Source: Gammaproteobacteria bacterium (GTDB lineage Bacteria; Pseudomonadota; Gammaproteobacteria; GCA-002705445; GCA-002716945). Taken from it: a stretch of DNA of 64,000 bases. Each line of letters begins with the position of its first letter. Positions within the stretch are counted from its first letter, which is position 1. The notes below the pieces were generated by a model. It was not told where the DNA came from and did not search any database. It worked only from the letters and a program-made list of their open reading frames with translations. The stretch lies in the NCBI GenBank assembly GCA_016779485.1, contig JADHNN010000004.1, positions 1-64,000 of the forward strand, given 5' to 3'. Shown piece after piece: positions 10,323 through 19,002 of the stretch. The position numbers were made by a program, and so were the translations under genes.

Positions 10323-11237
10323 ATGACTAAATACGCACTTGAAATAAACCAACTTAATAAAACATACAAAAATGGTGTTACCGCTTTAAAAAATATTAAT
10401 TTAAACGTTGAAGACGGCGACATATTTGCCTTTCTTGGCCCTAATGGAGCAGGAAAATCCACTGTTATAGGCATAATTACGACACTTGTGAATATTACGT
10501 CTGGAAGTGTACAAGTTTACGGAAAAGACATAGCTAAGTATCCGGAGTTCACCAAACATATGATTGGAGTAGTGCCGCAAGAATATAATTTGGACCAATT
10601 CATACCAATTATAGAAACAATGATTAACATTGGAGGATACTTTGGATTATCAAAAAAACAGGCATTAAAAAAAACACAAGAGTTATTTGAGGACTTGGGC
10701 ATTTGGCATAAAAGAAAGTCGACACCAAGAGAATTATCTGGAGGGATGAAAAGAAGACTAATGATTGCTAGAGCTCTTATTCATAACCCAAAACTGCTTA
10801 TACTAGATGAACCAACTGCTGGAGTAGATACGGAATTACGATTAACAATGTGGGATTTTTTTAAAAAAATAAATCATGATGGCGTTACGATCATTTTAAC
10901 AACACACTATCTAGAGGAAGCAGAACGATTATGTAAAAATCTTGCAATTATTCATCATGGTGAAGTAGTAAAAAGTTCGCCGATGTCGGATGTAATATCA
11001 TCAACTAGAAAACATACTTATATTATAAGAGCGGACTCAAATATTACGGATAAAAATATATTTAAGGATAATATCCATATTGTTGATGATAAAACATGTG
11101 AACTTACAGTTGATAATAAAATATCAATAACAGAAATAATTAACCACTTTAATGATAATAATATTAAAGTTATTGATATTTTAAGTAAAAGAAATAAGCT
11201 TGAGGAGCTTTTCATAGAACTTACTCAAACAAAATGA
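10323..11237 (+). CDS. ABC-2 type transporter ATP-binding protein (YadG-like)
   Basis: The 304-aa ATPase has a Walker A GPNGAGKST near residue 40, a Q-loop around GVVPQEY, the signature LSGGMKRRLMIARAL and Walker B LLILDEPTAGVD, followed by the switch His in TTHYLEEAERL. A C-terminal extension of about 80 residues follows the core, as in exporter ATPases of the DrrA/YadG type. It overlaps the permease gene by 4 nt. The substrate cannot be read from sequence. The 116-bp gap to divergent mcl should carry its promoter. Confidence 0.93.
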   Translation: MTKYALEINQLNKTYKNGVTALKNINLNVEDGDIFAFLGPNGAGKSTVIGIITTLVNITSGSVQVYGKDIAKYPEFTKHMIGVVPQEYNLDQFIPIIETMINIGGYFGLSKKQALKKTQELFEDLGIWHKRKSTPRELSGGMKRRLMIARALIHNPKLLILDEPTAGVDTELRLTMWDFFKKINHDGVTIILTTHYLEEAERLCKNLAIIHHGEVVKSSPMSDVISSTRKHTYIIRADSNITDKNIFKDNIHIVDDKTCELTVDNKISITEIINHFNDNNIKVIDILSKRNKLEELFIELTQTK

Positions 11238-12004
11238 ATAATTTATATCTAATACAAATTCTAACTATATTTAAAAAAGAATTTGCTCGTTGGTCAAGAA
11301 TATGGATTCAAACCATCTTACCTTCTGTAATAACAATGTTTTTATATATTACAATATTTGGAAATTTTATTGGAGAACGCATAGGAGAAATTAGTGGCCT
11401 GCCATACATACATTTCATTATTCCTGGTTTGATAATCATGCCTATTATCTCAAATTCATACATGAATGTAGTAGGTTCATTTTATAGTGGAAGATTTCAA
11501 AAAAGTATTGAAGAATTATTTGTTTCACCACTCTCTAGTCATATAATTTTAATCGGATATGTTCTCGGTGGTGTATCTAGAGCATTTGTAGTTGGGTTTG
11601 TTGTATATATTGTATCACTAAGCTTTACCACCATACCTATACACAATGTAGCGCTAGCTTTATTTCTAACTCTATTAATAAGTTTTTTATTCTCAATACT
11701 AGGATTTATAAATGCAGTGTATGCTAAAAGTTTTGATGGTATCAATATAATTCCAACTTTCGTTCTTACACCTCTTACTTATTTAGGAGGAACATTTTAC
11801 TCTATATACAATCTCCCAGAAGTATGGCAAACAGTTTCTATTTTCAATCCAATTGCATATATGGTTAGTGCTTATCGATATGCATTCATTGGCGTTGAGG
11901 AAATGAATACTTATACTGCTATATTAATGATGTTTATTTTAATATTTGTATTGTATTCTTTAGCTATATATTTACTCAATAAAGGTATTGGTGTAAAAAA
12001 TTAA
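11234..12004 (+). CDS. ABC-2 type transporter permease (YadH-like)
   Basis: This 256-aa inner-membrane protein has about six hydrophobic spans, beginning with TILPSVITMFLYITIFGNFIG. It has the YadH-like segments LPYIHFIIPGLIIMPII and FQKSIEELFVSPLS, and ends with a span and a short basic tail. With the upstream ATPase it would form a homodimeric export complex. The stop codon lies at the very edge of the cobalamin riboswitch, but that element reads into btuB downstream; nothing suggests these two genes are B12-regulated. Confidence 0.9.
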   Translation: MNNLYLIQILTIFKKEFARWSRIWIQTILPSVITMFLYITIFGNFIGERIGEISGLPYIHFIIPGLIIMPIISNSYMNVVGSFYSGRFQKSIEELFVSPLSSHIILIGYVLGGVSRAFVVGFVVYIVSLSFTTIPIHNVALALFLTLLISFLFSILGFINAVYAKSFDGINIIPTFVLTPLTYLGGTFYSIYNLPEVWQTVSIFNPIAYMVSAYRYAFIGVEEMNTYTAILMMFILIFVLYSLAIYLLNKGIGVKN

Positions 12005-12120
12005 CTCTCACGAGGTTGGGAAAGTCAGTGAATGCATAATCTGACACTGCCCCCGCAACGGTGAACAACAGTCCGAATGCCAACGAGGTGAGACCAACAT
12101 TAGCGGCGGTGCTATGAAAA
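12005..12120 (+). promoter_or_regulatory. Cobalamin riboswitch, short class-II-like aptamer
   Basis: The core CTGCCCCCGCAACGGTGA (from 12047) and GTCCGAATGCC (12071-12081) are hallmark B12 aptamer sequences. TCTCACGAGGTTGG (12006-12019) pairs with CCAACGAGGTGAGA (12080-12093), closing the junction. A downstream hairpin, CATTAGC-GGCGGT-GCTATG (12098-12116), presents a GCGG loop that can pair with CCGC in the core, which would be the L5-L13 kissing interaction. The compact layout, with no long peripheral arms, resembles class II (env8-type) cobalamin riboswitches. It lies upstream of btuB and would switch that gene off when B12 is plentiful. Confidence 0.92.
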
Positions 12121-12339
12121 TAATCTTAATCATATAAAAATATAAACTATTACTTTTTGAGAATTACTGTTATGCGTTATGCATAACTGTGATGCCCGTA
12201 TGTAATAAATAATAATTTTCATAAATGATGTTCCGAGATATCTATATGTGTTGTTGCATCTAAATGCAGAAAATATTTGTATCAAGCTACACAGAAAGAA
12301 TAGTTTTAAAAAAAATTTTAAATTAATTAACTTATTAAT
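12121..12339 (+). promoter_or_regulatory. btuB leader downstream of the aptamer (expression platform region)
   Basis: About 220 nt separate the aptamer from the btuB start. The stretch is AT-rich and holds one clear hairpin at 12169-12187, GTTATGC-GTTAT-GCATAAC, with no T-run after it. I see no intrinsic terminator and no strong Shine-Dalgarno sequence before the ATG. How the switch works, at transcription or translation, cannot be decided by eye. No ORF of note is present. Confidence 0.5.
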
Positions 12340-14112
12340 ATGAATACTATGAATTTTAAAAAAATTTTATTATTAAATATATTACTTATCTCTTTCACAT
12401 TCTCGAATGCAGGTGAAACTTTAAATCCAATTGTAGTAAGTAATTCTATCTCACCGATAGATCTTCACTCATCTCCTGCATCAATGGAGGTTTTCACTGC
12501 TTTAGATATTGAAGAAAGAGGTTTTGCAAACTTACAAGAGTTATTGGGATCAATCAGCTCTATAAATATAAGCAGTACAGGTGGAGTTGGACAATTGACT
12601 TCTGTTTTCACCAGAGGTACTGAGAGTAATCATACAAAAATTATATTAGATGGTGTTGAACTTAATCCAGGTACACTTGGCCTCGCGCCAATTCAAAACA
12701 TTTCAATTAATTCTATTGATAAAGTAGAAATTATAAAAGGTTCCTCGTCAGCTCTTCATGGAGCAAATACTATTGGTGGAATTATTAATATTAAAACAAA
12801 GGAAAATTTGAATTCTATTTCAATATCATCGGGGTCATGGTCAACTAATACAGCATCATTCACAAATAGTTTTGATAGAAATGGATTAAAAATAAATATT
12901 AATGCTAATAGTAATGAGTCGAAATCAATACCCGCTAAAGTCATGTCTTCACGAAGGCACTCTTATAATACAGAAAATATAGCGATAGGGTTAAGCAAGG
13001 AATTAAATGATTATGTGTTTACATCTAGATTATATAGTTCTAGAGGAAATACTCAGTATGATAACTACAATAGCTCAGTTGTGCTTAATCAAGATCATGA
13101 TGATTACTACTATACTTTAGGACTTAAAAAGTTTGTTAATAATGATATTATTGAAATGGTTTATAAAGGTTCTCAAAATAGAATCATTCAAGCAGCAATT
13201 GGTGCTACTGATTTTACAGATACTCTCAGAGATATATATGACTTCTCTTATACAAGTGTAGGAGTTAACCTAATACAAAAGGCTGGAGTAATTTATACAA
13301 AAGAACATATGAGTGAACTCTCGTATGGTAGTCGTTTCACGGTTCAAACAAATAATAAAGAATATTATTATCAAAGTGAGTTATCACACTCATCCTATCT
13401 TATTAATTATGGAGCAAGACATATTGATCATTCTCAATTTGGACATTTTACAACTGGAAATTTTGGACTCTCTATTCTGTCTGCAAATGATGTATATTCT
13501 TTTAATATTACGAGGTCTCTAAGGCCTGCAGATGCAACAGATCTATACTCAGAGTGGAGTGGTATTCCTACACTTGAACCTGAAGAATCATTTTCTTATG
13601 AGTTTGGTGTAAAGAGATATGTTAATGAAAATACTTTTATTCGTGGTACTGCATTTAAAACAACAATTAAAAACTTAATTGAAGCAGATAGCCTTTCTCA
13701 AGTATACATATCAGATTCTGAGGTAACTGGATTAGAGCTTAGGTTTCAGTCAATACTAAATCTAATTGAGTATGATATTGGTTACACATACATGGTGCCA
13801 AAAGATACAAAAAACAATCAGCCTCTTATAAACCGAAGTAAACATAAGCTTAATGCAGATTTAATATATACTATTGATCTAAGCAGTACCCTACGGGTTA
13901 ATATTTTGGCAGAAGGAACGAAAAAAGCTTCACCATACGGCGATATTAATTTAGGGTCATATTATATTGCTAATTTGAACTATAAATATAATTTTGATCA
14001 CAGTTCTATCAATTTTAGTATGAAAAATATTTTTGATAGACCATATAGGACCTCTCATAATTTTAATACTCTTGATAGATCGTTCTTTGCTACCTATTCT
14101 TTTAATTATTGA
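12340..14112 (+). CDS. btuB: TonB-dependent outer-membrane vitamin B12 receptor (BtuB-like)
   Basis: The 590-aa precursor has a signal peptide (KILLLNILLISFTFSNA), a TonB-box-like NPIVVSN segment near residue 28 and a plug domain with FTRGTESNHTKIILDGVEL and IEIIKGSSSALHGANTIGGI-type motifs. A 22-stranded barrel follows and ends in an aromatic residue (FFATYSFNY). These plug motifs match BtuB. The cobalamin riboswitch directly upstream is strong independent support for cobalamin as substrate. An internal ATG three codons downstream (12349) is an alternative start. The next gene begins about 20 bp downstream and likely shares the transcript. Confidence 0.9.
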   Translation: MNTMNFKKILLLNILLISFTFSNAGETLNPIVVSNSISPIDLHSSPASMEVFTALDIEERGFANLQELLGSISSINISSTGGVGQLTSVFTRGTESNHTKIILDGVELNPGTLGLAPIQNISINSIDKVEIIKGSSSALHGANTIGGIINIKTKENLNSISISSGSWSTNTASFTNSFDRNGLKININANSNESKSIPAKVMSSRRHSYNTENIAIGLSKELNDYVFTSRLYSSRGNTQYDNYNSSVVLNQDHDDYYYTLGLKKFVNNDIIEMVYKGSQNRIIQAAIGATDFTDTLRDIYDFSYTSVGVNLIQKAGVIYTKEHMSELSYGSRFTVQTNNKEYYYQSELSHSSYLINYGARHIDHSQFGHFTTGNFGLSILSANDVYSFNITRSLRPADATDLYSEWSGIPTLEPEESFSYEFGVKRYVNENTFIRGTAFKTTIKNLIEADSLSQVYISDSEVTGLELRFQSILNLIEYDIGYTYMVPKDTKNNQPLINRSKHKLNADLIYTIDLSSTLRVNILAEGTKKASPYGDINLGSYYIANLNYKYNFDHSSINFSMKNIFDRPYRTSHNFNTLDRSFFATYSFNY

Positions 14113-14129
14113 TATTATATAACCTGATA

Positions 14130-14627
14130 ATGAAAAAAATATCATATATAAGTTTATCGGTATTAGTGATACTCCTAGCAAGTAAGTTATCTTCTAGTTT
14201 TACAAATGTATCACCTTTTATTGCAACTATTATATTTTCAGTTTATTTGTTAAAAGATAAATATCATTTATTATTTATGATTTTTATCTCACAAGCTCTA
14301 TCCGATATAATTTATGGAACTCATATATCAAATATATTTGTGTACTTCTCATATGCTCTTATTGTTTTATTTTTATATAAGAGTAAAAAAGAAATCAATT
14401 TACTTAATAGCCTAGTTTCTTCTATATATGTCAATGGAATCTTTTTTACAGCAAGCAACTTAGGCCATTATGTTTTCTTTAGTGAATCTTATACAATTGC
14501 GGCACTACTTATGAGTTATGTTAAAGCTGTTCCTTTAGGATGGAACCTGATGCTTTCAACTTTTTTATTTATATTTATTTATCACATATTACTAGCCGTT
14601 AATAAAAAGCGGCTAGTAAAAGCATAG
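14130..14627 (+). CDS. DUF6580-like integral membrane protein, candidate B12 transporter component
   Basis: About 165 aa with roughly five hydrophobic spans. Elements resembling DUF6580/ECF S-component-like proteins are TNVSPFIATIIF near the N-terminus, SQALSDIIYGTHISNIFVYFSY, TASNLGHYVF and YVKAVPLGWNLM. I chose ATG 14130 (MKKISYISL) rather than 14109. The function is unknown; its place right after btuB under a cobalamin riboswitch suggests a role in moving cobalamin or a precursor across the inner membrane. No ATPase partner is adjacent. An 8-9 bp inverted repeat (TACTAGCCG/CGGCTAGTA) lies inside the last codons. Confidence 0.7.
   Translation: MKKISYISLSVLVILLASKLSSSFTNVSPFIATIIFSVYLLKDKYHLLFMIFISQALSDIIYGTHISNIFVYFSYALIVLFLYKSKKEINLLNSLVSSIYVNGIFFTASNLGHYVFFSESYTIAALLMSYVKAVPLGWNLMLSTFLFIFIYHILLAVNKKRLVKA
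14589..14619. terminator. Inverted repeat between the DUF6580 gene and nrdB, weak terminator candidate
   Basis: TTACTAGCCG and CGGCTAGTAA can form a perfect 10-bp stem with an 11-nt loop. It lies at the 3' ends of two convergent genes, which is a usual site for a bidirectional terminator, and overlaps the DUF6580 coding end. Neither strand has a clean T-run after the stem, so its strength as an intrinsic terminator is doubtful. Confidence 0.4.
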
Positions 14628-14643
14628 TCTAGATAAAAGAAAA

Positions 14644-15840
14644 TTAGAACTTAAGTTGTCCACCTGTTTTATATTCAGTAACACGTGTCTCAAAGAAATT
14701 CTTTTCTTTATTTAAATCCATCATTTCTGACATCCATTCAAATGGATTAGTTGCTCCAGGATATTGATGCGGTAACCCAATACGTTGAAATCTTCTGTTC
14801 GCAATGAACTTTATATACTCTTCAAACTGATTTGCATCCATACCGAGCATTGGCTTAGGCATAGTATCTCGTCCGTACTGAATTTCTAAATCAACACCTG
14901 TTTTAATAAGATCAATCATGTCTTGTTGAAAAGATTCTGTCCATAAATTAGGATTTTCATTCTTGATTTGATTTATGACATCCATACCAAAATTCATATG
15001 CATGGATTCATCCCTTAGTATGTATTGAAATTGTTGTGAAACTCCAGTCAATAGATTTCTTCTACCTAAAGATAGAATTTGTGTAAATCCAACGTAGAAG
15101 AATATCCCTTCAAATACAACATAGAACGCTATTAAATCTCTGAGAAGTCTTTGATCATCATCATGCGTTCCTGTTTTAAATGCAGGATCTCCAAGACTTT
15201 GTGTAAAAGGAAGTGCCCATTCAGCTTTTGTTGCTACTGCTGGTAACTCTCTGTACATATTAAATATTCTTGCTTCATCTAAACCTAGAGATTGAACGCA
15301 ATACTGATAAGCATGCGTATGAATTGCTTCTTCAAACGCTTGACGTAACAAGTACTGTCTGCATTCAGGGTTAGTTATATGTTTGTATACAGCTAAAACT
15401 AAATTATTAGCTACAAGCGAATCAGCTGTTGAAAAAAACCCAAGGTTTCTTTCGACCATTTCTCTTTCTTCTGGTCGAAGTGCATTTGGATCATTCCAGC
15501 ATTTAATATCATCATGCATTGGAATTTCTTCAGGCATCCAATGGTTTGCAGAACCATCAAGATACTTTTGCCATGCCCATTCATATTTAAACGGTACTAG
15601 TTGATTTAAATCAGCTCTGCAGTTGATAATTGCTTTATCATCAACCTGAATTCTTGCTGCGCCTTGTTCAATATCTTCCATCCCTGTAGATCCAACCCCA
15701 TTATCTTTTGAAGCAGGAAAGCTTTCCACATCAGCAGATGCTTGGGAAGAATCTGTGCTTATTTTAGGTGCTACTTTTTTTTCAGGCACTATATCAGGTT
15801 TACTAAGTGCATCATTTATTGGGTCATCCCAGTTATACAT
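14644..15840 (-). CDS. nrdB: Ribonucleoside-diphosphate reductase subunit beta (class Ia)
   Basis: The 398-aa protein holds the diiron-tyrosyl radical cofactor that class I reductase needs to make dNTP precursors. Visible are [13 protein letters not shown], which contains the radical Tyr and a His ligand, [20 protein letters not shown] and a C-terminal tail with VTEYKTGG that contacts NrdA. An N-terminal extension of about 65 residues, Ser/Asp-rich and probably disordered, precedes the core. A strong Shine-Dalgarno AAGGAG sits just before the ATG. The start overlaps the end of the 49-aa ORF by 8 nt, and it is last in the nrdA operon. Confidence 0.96.
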   Translation of the reverse strand: MYNWDDPINDALSKPDIVPEKKVAPKISTDSSQASADVESFPASKDNGVGSTGMEDIEQGAARIQVDDKAIINCRADLNQLVPFKYEWAWQKYLDGSANHWMPEEIPMHDDIKCWNDPNALRPEEREMVERNLGFFSTADSLVANNLVLAVYKHITNPECRQYLLRQAFEEAIHTHAYQYCVQSLGLDEARIFNMYRELPAVATKAEWALPFTQSLGDPAFKTGTHDDDQRLLRDLIAFYVVFEGIFFYVGFTQILSLGRRNLLTGVSQQFQYILRDESMHMNFGMDVINQIKNENPNLWTESFQQDMIDLIKTGVDLEIQYGRDTMPKPMLGMDANQFEEYIKFIANRRFQRIGLPHQYPGATNPFEWMSEMMDLNKEKNFFETRVTEYKTGGQLKF

Positions 15841-15982
15841 TTTTATCTCCTTCTAATTTCGTATCAGAACTTTTTGTTACTGATAATCTTTCTTTTTCTA
15901 GTTTATTTAGTTTTATAATTACAAAAACCATTGCTATAACCGCCATGATATAAATCATATAATCTGGTATATACAAGCTCAT
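15833..15982 (-). CDS. 49-aa single-span membrane protein between nrdA and nrdB
   Basis: This ORF is too short for the track. Its ATG shares one base with the nrdA stop (TAATG), with a GAGG Shine-Dalgarno about 10 nt upstream, and its TAA lies inside the nrdB start region, overlapping nrdB by 8 nt. It encodes MSLYIPDY, then one hydrophobic span of about 15-17 residues ([17 protein letters not shown]), then a charged tail rich in Lys, Glu and Ser. The N-terminus is probably periplasmic and the tail cytoplasmic by the positive-inside rule. I do not recognise a family. The exact fit between two genes argues that it is translated. Confidence 0.7.
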   Translation of the reverse strand: MSLYIPDYMIYIMAVIAMVFVIIKLNKLEKERLSVTKSSDTKLEGDKNV

Positions 15983-18834
15983 TATTGACAAGCCTCGCAT
16001 TCTGGATCATCAATCAAACACTGTTTAACTTCACTTGATCCTGATTGAACAGCATTCAGGTTAGATCCTGTATTATCAGATGTACTTTTCTCTACATGAG
16101 TTGCTCCTAGTGAGCGTAAATAATAAGTAGTTTTTAAACCTCTTATCCACGCAAGCTTGTAAGCACTATCAAGTTTCTTACCATCTGAATCAGGTATATA
16201 TAAGTTCAACGATTGTGATTGATCTATCCATTTCTGTCTCCTTGCAGCAGCTTCTACCAACCATCGAGTATCTATTTCAAAGCATGTCGAGTAGATAGAT
16301 TTCAAATCATCTGGGACTCGATTGATAGGTTGTAGCTGTCCATCAAAATACTTCAGATCTTTTATCATTACCTCGTCCCATAAATCTCTTTCTTTTAAAT
16401 CTCTAATTAAGTAAGGATTGATTACTGTAAATTCCCCGGACAAGTTAGATTTAACATAAAGATTTTGGTATGTGGGTTCTATTGATTGTGAAACACCACA
16501 AATATTTGATATTGTTGCAGTCGGTGCAATCGCAAGAGTGTTAGAATTACGGATACCGTTTTTCATTATTTTTTCTCTCAGATCATCCCACTTAAGAGTT
16601 TCATTAAGGTTGACGTCTAAATATTTTCCACGTATCTCTTTTAAGTTTTTCAGGCTATCTATTGGGAGAATGCCCTGGCTCCATAATGAACCATCGAATG
16701 TTTCATAAGCACCTCTTTCTTTTGCAAGTTCCATAGATGCTTCAATTGCAAAGTAACTGACATATTCCATACTTTTATCTGCAAACTCGACTGCTTCTTC
16801 AGATTCATATGGAACTCTAATTTTATAGAGAGCGTCTTGAAAGCCCATAATGCCGAGACCCACAGGACGATGTTTTAGATTGGAGTTTTTTGCCTTATCT
16901 ACACTGTAATAATTATACTCAATTACATTATCAAGCATTCTCATAGCAGTCGTAATTGTTTTCTTAAGTTTTTTAGTATCAATTTTACCTGCGTCTGTTA
17001 TGTGAGCTGCAAGATTGACAGACCCAAGATTACAGACAGCAATTTCATCTTTAGATGTGTTAAGAGTGATTTCAGTACACAAATTTGATGAATGAACAAC
17101 ACCTTTGTGTTGTTGAGGTGATCTAATATTGCAAGGATCTTTAAAAGTAATCCAGGGATGACCTGTTTCAAAAAGCATACTGAGTATTTTTCGCCAGATA
17201 TCTACAGCATTTACAGTTTTAAAATTCTTAATGCCTCCAGATTTAGCAAGCTCTTCATATTCTGTATATTTTTCCTCAAATTCTAATCCATAAAGATCAT
17301 GTAAGTCAGGCGTGTCTGAAGGAGAAAAAAGTGTCCATTCTTCGTTAGCATGTACCCTTTTCATGAATAAATCAGGAATCCAGTTGGCAGTGTTCATGTC
17401 ATGAGTTCTTCTTCTCTCATCACCTGTGTTTTTTCTCAGTTCAAGAAATTGTTCAATATCTAAGTGCCAAGTTTCTAGATATGCGCACATAGCGCCTTTT
17501 CTTTTTCCTCCTTGATTAACTGCTACTGCAGTATCATTAGCGACTTTAAGAAAAGGAATAACGCCTTGGCTTTTTCCATTTGTTCCTTTGATATATGAAC
17601 CCAGAGCTCTTACTTGTGACCAATCGTTGCCTAAACCTCCAGCAAACTTAGATAGCATTGCGTCATCACTTATACCCTCAAATATTCCACGTAGATCATC
17701 AGGTAAAGTTGATAGATAGCAAGATGATAGCTGTGGCTTCAAGGTAGCTGAATTAAATAATGTTGGAGTACTAGACATAAAGTCAAATGAAGAGAGTAAT
17801 TTATAAAACTCAATTGATTTTGACTCTCTATCTTCTTCATTAATTGCAAGACCCATTGCTACTCTCATAAAGAACGCCTGCGGCAATTCAAATCTTACTT
17901 CGTTGTGATGAATGAAGTATCTATCATATAAAGTTTGTAAACCTAAATATGTGAATTGCATGTCTCTTGAAAGTTCAATATTTTTTGCAAGCAATTCTAA
18001 GTCATAATTTAATAGTTCTGGATCTAAATGTTTTAGTTCTACCCCTTTTTTAATATAACTATTGAAGTAACTAGGATAACTTTTTTCCATTAAGCTGATA
18101 CTTAAGTCTTCAGAACTTAAACCTAGAAAGGTATATGCTTCGTCTGCCATGCTGTTTGATAAGAGTCTGGCTAACACATATGAGTAATTGGGATCTTTTT
18201 CTATTAACGGTCTGACTGATATTAAAATAGAATCTGATAAATCTGACTTTTTGATTCCATCGTAAATATTTTTATCGATTGTATCGAATATTAAATCTGC
18301 AGAAACATCTTCGATATTTAAACAGCTTTCTGCAATTAATGTTTTTAATTTTTTATAATCTATTGGAACAATTGAACCATCGTCAAGCTGCATATTCTTG
18401 GATATTGGCATATCATCTGTTTGCTCAACTCCAAGTTTTCTTGCTTTAGATCTATCTTCTCGATAGATAACGTACGCTCTAGCTACATCTTGATAGCCTG
18501 CTCTCATTATTGCTAGTTCAACTTGATCTTGAATATCTTCAATATGAATTACACCTCCATTTGGAAATCTCCTTTTAATTGTGTTATCCACTTTATCTGT
18601 TAAGTTCTCTACTTCTGTATGAATTCTAGATGATGCAGCTGCGCTGCTTCCTTCAACACTTAAAAATGCTTTAGTCATAGCAACGATAATTTTATGAGGA
18701 TCATAGGCGGTAACTTTACCGTTTCTTCTCATTACACGGTAGCGACCAGGTACAGGTTCTACTTGTGTGCTGTTGCTAATTACTGGTTCGTTAATAGGCG
18801 ATTCTATATTTATTTTTTCACTTTTTTCTGACAT
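15982..18834 (-). CDS. nrdA: Ribonucleoside-diphosphate reductase subunit alpha (class Ia), two ATP-cones
   Basis: The 950-aa catalytic subunit begins with a canonical ATP-cone (RYRVMRRNGKVTAYDPHKI to about residue 135). A second, degenerate cone follows (about 145-240). The barrel domain carries SSCYLSTLPDD and NLCTEITLNTS, which hold the active-site cysteines, and ends in the redox-relay pair CEAC at the C-terminus, reduced by thioredoxin. Two cones are known in Pseudomonas NrdA and serve allosteric overall-activity control by ATP/dATP. The promoter carries NrdR boxes and a DnaA box. The stop overlaps the next ATG. Confidence 0.96.
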   Translation of the reverse strand: MSEKSEKINIESPINEPVISNSTQVEPVPGRYRVMRRNGKVTAYDPHKIIVAMTKAFLSVEGSSAAASSRIHTEVENLTDKVDNTIKRRFPNGGVIHIEDIQDQVELAIMRAGYQDVARAYVIYREDRSKARKLGVEQTDDMPISKNMQLDDGSIVPIDYKKLKTLIAESCLNIEDVSADLIFDTIDKNIYDGIKKSDLSDSILISVRPLIEKDPNYSYVLARLLSNSMADEAYTFLGLSSEDLSISLMEKSYPSYFNSYIKKGVELKHLDPELLNYDLELLAKNIELSRDMQFTYLGLQTLYDRYFIHHNEVRFELPQAFFMRVAMGLAINEEDRESKSIEFYKLLSSFDFMSSTPTLFNSATLKPQLSSCYLSTLPDDLRGIFEGISDDAMLSKFAGGLGNDWSQVRALGSYIKGTNGKSQGVIPFLKVANDTAVAVNQGGKRKGAMCAYLETWHLDIEQFLELRKNTGDERRRTHDMNTANWIPDLFMKRVHANEEWTLFSPSDTPDLHDLYGLEFEEKYTEYEELAKSGGIKNFKTVNAVDIWRKILSMLFETGHPWITFKDPCNIRSPQQHKGVVHSSNLCTEITLNTSKDEIAVCNLGSVNLAAHITDAGKIDTKKLKKTITTAMRMLDNVIEYNYYSVDKAKNSNLKHRPVGLGIMGFQDALYKIRVPYESEEAVEFADKSMEYVSYFAIEASMELAKERGAYETFDGSLWSQGILPIDSLKNLKEIRGKYLDVNLNETLKWDDLREKIMKNGIRNSNTLAIAPTATISNICGVSQSIEPTYQNLYVKSNLSGEFTVINPYLIRDLKERDLWDEVMIKDLKYFDGQLQPINRVPDDLKSIYSTCFEIDTRWLVEAAARRQKWIDQSQSLNLYIPDSDGKKLDSAYKLAWIRGLKTTYYLRSLGATHVEKSTSDNTGSNLNAVQSGSSEVKQCLIDDPECEACQ

Positions 18835-18867
18835 TTTTTCTCTCTGGGTTGAGATGTTATGTGGTCA

Positions 18868-18873
18868 ATTATA
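18868..18873 (-). promoter_or_regulatory. nrdA promoter -10 hexamer
   Basis: On the minus strand this is a perfect TATAAT, 34 bp before the nrdA ATG and directly next to the proximal NrdR box. The expected -35 position holds a poor match (TTTCAT at a 17-bp spacing), so the NrdR box would fill the spacer. A repressor there should block RNA polymerase. Confidence 0.65.
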
Positions 18874-18889
18874 CCACTAAATATTGTGG
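18874..18889. promoter_or_regulatory. NrdR box, proximal
   Basis: CCACTAAATATTGTGG is a 16-bp imperfect palindrome that fits the NrdR consensus acaCWATATWGtgt. It lies between the likely -35 and -10 of the nrdA promoter and starts 32 bp from the distal box, about three helical turns, which is the spacing usual for NrdR pairs. NrdR represses ribonucleotide reductase genes when dATP is high. Confidence 0.85.
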
Positions 18890-18905
18890 TATGAAATTAC
18901 TAAAA

Positions 18906-18921
18906 ACACTATATATTGTGT
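18906..18921. promoter_or_regulatory. NrdR box, distal
   Basis: ACACTATATATTGTGT is a near-perfect palindrome and an almost ideal NrdR box. It is paired with the proximal box 32 bp away. The nrdR gene itself is not in the window. Confidence 0.9.
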
Positions 18922-18939
18922 TTAAGTTTGTTATTTAGT

Positions 18940-18948
18940 TGTGGATAA
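18940..18948 (-). promoter_or_regulatory. DnaA box upstream of nrdA
   Basis: TGTGGATAA is the exact complement of the consensus DnaA box TTATCCACA. It lies about 105 bp upstream of the nrdA start, behind the NrdR boxes. DnaA is known to act at the E. coli nrdAB promoter, so a regulatory role is plausible; a single 9-mer can also occur by chance. Confidence 0.6.
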
Positions 18949-19002
18949 CTTGTGAAAACGTTGAATTTACTTGTATATAAGATTATTGAAATATACTGAT
19001 AA

